Assembly (NCBI GenBank): GCA_012961645.1 | Contig: DTYY01000074.1 | Coordinates: 1 to 5,226 of the forward strand | Source: Methanosarcinales archaeon | Lineage (GTDB): Archaea > Halobacteriota > Methanosarcinia > Methanosarcinales > Methanogasteraceae | Direction of reading: 5' to 3' | Length of the DNA: 5,226 nt | Shown: piece after piece, positions 4,020 to 5,226 of the stretch | Position numbering within the stretch: position 1 is the first letter of the stretch | Layout of the letters: each line of letters opens with the position of its first letter | Translations under genes and position numbers: made by a program | Notes under the pieces: generated by a model | The model's input: the letters and a program-made list of their open reading frames with translations, nothing else | Told to the model about the DNA's origin: nothing | Database searches by the model: none

Positions 4020-5120
4020 TTATGCGAACCCCGCAATAGCTTCCTTCACCAGAGATTGTTTCTCCAGCAGGTCTGCAGGCGAGCTGGTCTTTGTTGCCAT
4101 TACGTCGATGCAGAGCTGCTCGAAATTAACACTGCCATGACCGTTCAACGCTTTGAGCCCCTGACCAATCATTATGCACGCCCTTGTTCCGGGTTTCTGA
4201 GCGTCGGACAGTTTCTCCCTGAGCGACCCGACAACCCCCACAATCTTTCTGGCATCACGTTCAGGTACACCGGTATGCGCTCTGACGATCTTTACCTCAG
4301 TGTTGAAGCTGTAGTAGTCCATGTATATGCCAACCAGCCTATCAAGCAAGGCATCCTGTGGTTTGTGAACACCTGCATACTCAACAGAATTGCTGGTCAG
4401 TATTGCGTTGAAGTCGGGATGGACCCTGATATATCTCTCCTCGCCGAACTTGGTCGGGAGTTCAAGTATGCCTTCCTCAAAGACAGATAGCAGGATATTG
4501 TTTGCCAGAGGCTTTGTCCTGGAAAACTCGTTGTATACAAGGGTGTATCCGTATTTGCATGCGAGGGTCAGTGGATTGTCAACCCAGTCTGCTTTCAGTA
4601 TGTCCTTGCTTCTGAATACATTGTGGACATATTTATCCCTCAGGGTCTCCTGTTCAATCTGCGAGTATCCGCCAATCAGATCAGTGGTAGTAACCGCCTC
4701 ATCACCGTTGATCCATACCACCGGCTGCCCAAGTTCCTTTGCTATGTGCATCGCCATACTCGTCTTTCCACAGCCAGTAGGTCCGATGAGATGGACAGGA
4801 TAACCTACACTGAGCCACAATTTCAGCCTGTCCGCAACCTCTTTCACGTCGGGTGCATCGACGAAGTGGTCGGCATCAGGCACAATATATGCCGCCTCAA
4901 CGGCTTCGCGAAAGAGTTTTGGGTGCTTGCCCACTGCCACCTCACATTCCTCTGTTTCTATGCCTTTATGGAAACTGGCCCCACTGACCTCATGCTCCAG
5001 CCCTCCGATAGACATGCTCTTATGAAGCTGTCTGTTTTTGGCAGTTCTTTTCTTTTCACTGCTCGTCTGGTGAACTTCCTCTCCCCTCACCTTTCTGGGA
5101 TGTGTGCTTACGTATTGCAT
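4020..5120 (-). CDS. gvpN: GvpN, AAA+ ATPase of gas vesicle assembly
   Basis: This is a MoxR-like AAA+ ATPase of about 366 residues. The core begins near residue 79 (VPDADHFVDAP). Walker A is GPTGCGKT (about 113-120). The Walker B region is TLVYNEFSR, followed by NNILLSVFEEGILELP, highly typical of GvpN. Sensor 1 is ILTSNSVEYAG (about 240-250), and LLDRL near 258-262 holds a conserved arginine. In the Walker B region Asn precedes the catalytic Glu, where many AAA+ proteins have Asp. GvpN is a cytoplasmic ATPase that helps vesicles grow from bicones to full cylinders. The N-terminal 75 or so residues are a polar, Lys/Arg/His-rich extension. Two ATGs are adjacent (5123, 5120); GGGAGGT at 5132-5126 is 5 nt from the second, which is preferred. 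It is the first gene of the visible transcription unit. Confidence 0.95.
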   Translation of the reverse strand: MQYVSTHPRKVRGEEVHQTSSEKKRTAKNRQLHKSMSIGGLEHEVSGASFHKGIETEECEVAVGKHPKLFREAVEAAYIVPDADHFVDAPDVKEVADRLKLWLSVGYPVHLIGPTGCGKTSMAMHIAKELGQPVVWINGDEAVTTTDLIGGYSQIEQETLRDKYVHNVFRSKDILKADWVDNPLTLACKYGYTLVYNEFSRTKPLANNILLSVFEEGILELPTKFGEERYIRVHPDFNAILTSNSVEYAGVHKPQDALLDRLVGIYMDYYSFNTEVKIVRAHTGVPERDARKIVGVVGSLREKLSDAQKPGTRACIMIGQGLKALNGHGSVNFEQLCIDVMATKTSSPADLLEKQSLVKEAIAGFA

Positions 5121-5125
5121 CATAT

Positions 5126-5132
5126 ACCTCCC
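5126..5132 (-). promoter_or_regulatory. Shine-Dalgarno site for gvpN
   Basis: The minus strand reads GGGAGGT, 2 nt before ATG 5123 and 5 nt before ATG 5120. The 5-nt spacing equals that at gvpH and the repeat gene, which favours the second ATG. Confidence 0.75.
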
Positions 5133-5134
5133 AC

Positions 5135-5147
5135 TTTCGTAACGAAA
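5135..5147. promoter_or_regulatory. Perfect 13-bp palindrome upstream of gvpN, possible operator
   Basis: TTTCGT-A-ACGAAA is a perfect inverted repeat with 6-bp arms and a 1-bp centre. It lies between the gvpN ribosome-binding site and an A/T-rich stretch, about where the transcription start would fall if that stretch is the TATA element. A repressor-type site for a winged-helix dimer is plausible, but nothing in the sequence proves binding. Confidence 0.4.
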
Positions 5148-5158
5148 CTCGATATGGT

Positions 5159-5175
5159 GGAAAAATAAAAAAATC
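5159..5175 (-). promoter_or_regulatory. T-rich element: candidate gvpN promoter or terminator of an upstream gene
   Basis: On the minus strand this reads GATTTTTTTATTTTTCC. Its centre is about 45 nt before the gvpN start, which would place a transcription start near 5140 if it is a TATA element. Archaeal terminators are also T-rich tracts, so it could instead end or attenuate a transcript coming from a gene beyond the right edge (gvpA is the usual neighbour). Both readings could hold. The rest of 5176-5226 has no recognisable gene. Confidence 0.4.
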
Positions 5176-5226
5176 TCTACTATGATCTATCCATACAGTA
5201 CTTCCGAAACTACCGAGTTCCGAACA

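Noticed and set aside
4623..5168. Plus-strand open frame of 181 codons opposite gvpN
   Set aside because: The minus-strand gvpN has Walker A, Walker B-region and sensor motifs over this stretch. The plus-strand frame has no recognisable domain.
5124..5226. End of an upstream gene (for example gvpA) on the minus strand
   Set aside because: One frame is open through this stretch, but its translation resembles no Gvp C-terminus and runs on past the gvpN ribosome-binding site into gvpN in another frame. The other frames stop within about 40 nt and are too short to identify.

Overview
The window is the interior of one archaeal gas-vesicle (gvp) operon. All supportable genes lie on the minus strand, so transcription runs from the right end (5226) to the left end (1). 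In that order I read gvpN, gvpO, a regulator-like fusion gene, gvpF, gvpG, an unrecognised coiled-coil/repeat gene, gvpJ, gvpH, gvpK and the first 17 codons of gvpL, which runs off the left edge. The major shell gene gvpA, any gvpC, and possibly gvpM are not in the window. gvpA is probably just beyond the right edge, but that is inference from known gvp cluster layouts.

The organism is probably a euryarchaeon of the methanogen or methanogen-related kind rather than a haloarchaeon. The Hsp20-like GvpH together with this GvpO/GvpN arrangement is typical of archaeal clusters. The ribosome-binding sites (GAGGTGA, GGGAGGT) match the 3' end of archaeal 16S rRNA. Base composition is near 50% GC, and the proteins lack the extreme acidity of haloarchaeal proteins. 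The exact lineage cannot be read from this window.

Layout from right to left: 5124-5226 is non-coding upstream DNA with a T-rich stretch on the transcribed strand, a perfect 13-bp palindrome and short direct repeats. gvpN (AAA+ ATPase) and gvpO follow, then a 58-bp gap. Next comes a tightly packed block: regulator-like gene, gvpF and gvpG, with an ATGA and a TAATG overlap. After a 90-bp gap comes a second packed block: repeat gene, gvpJ, gvpH, gvpK and gvpL.

The two larger internal gaps precede exactly the two genes that are not standard Gvp proteins. One is a single polypeptide with a KaiC/MEDS-like N-terminal domain lacking a P-loop and a PadR-type winged helix; it sits where haloarchaea carry gvpD and gvpE. 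The other is a highly charged helical protein with about seven 11-residue repeats followed by four roughly 18-residue repeats; it sits where haloarchaea carry gvpH/gvpI. A third novelty is a GvpJ with a four-cysteine zinc-ribbon-like tail.

Together the genes would encode the minor shell/nucleation proteins (GvpJ, GvpF, GvpL, GvpG, GvpK), assembly factors (GvpN ATPase, GvpO, the GvpH chaperone), an in-operon regulator candidate, and a lineage-specific helical accessory protein.
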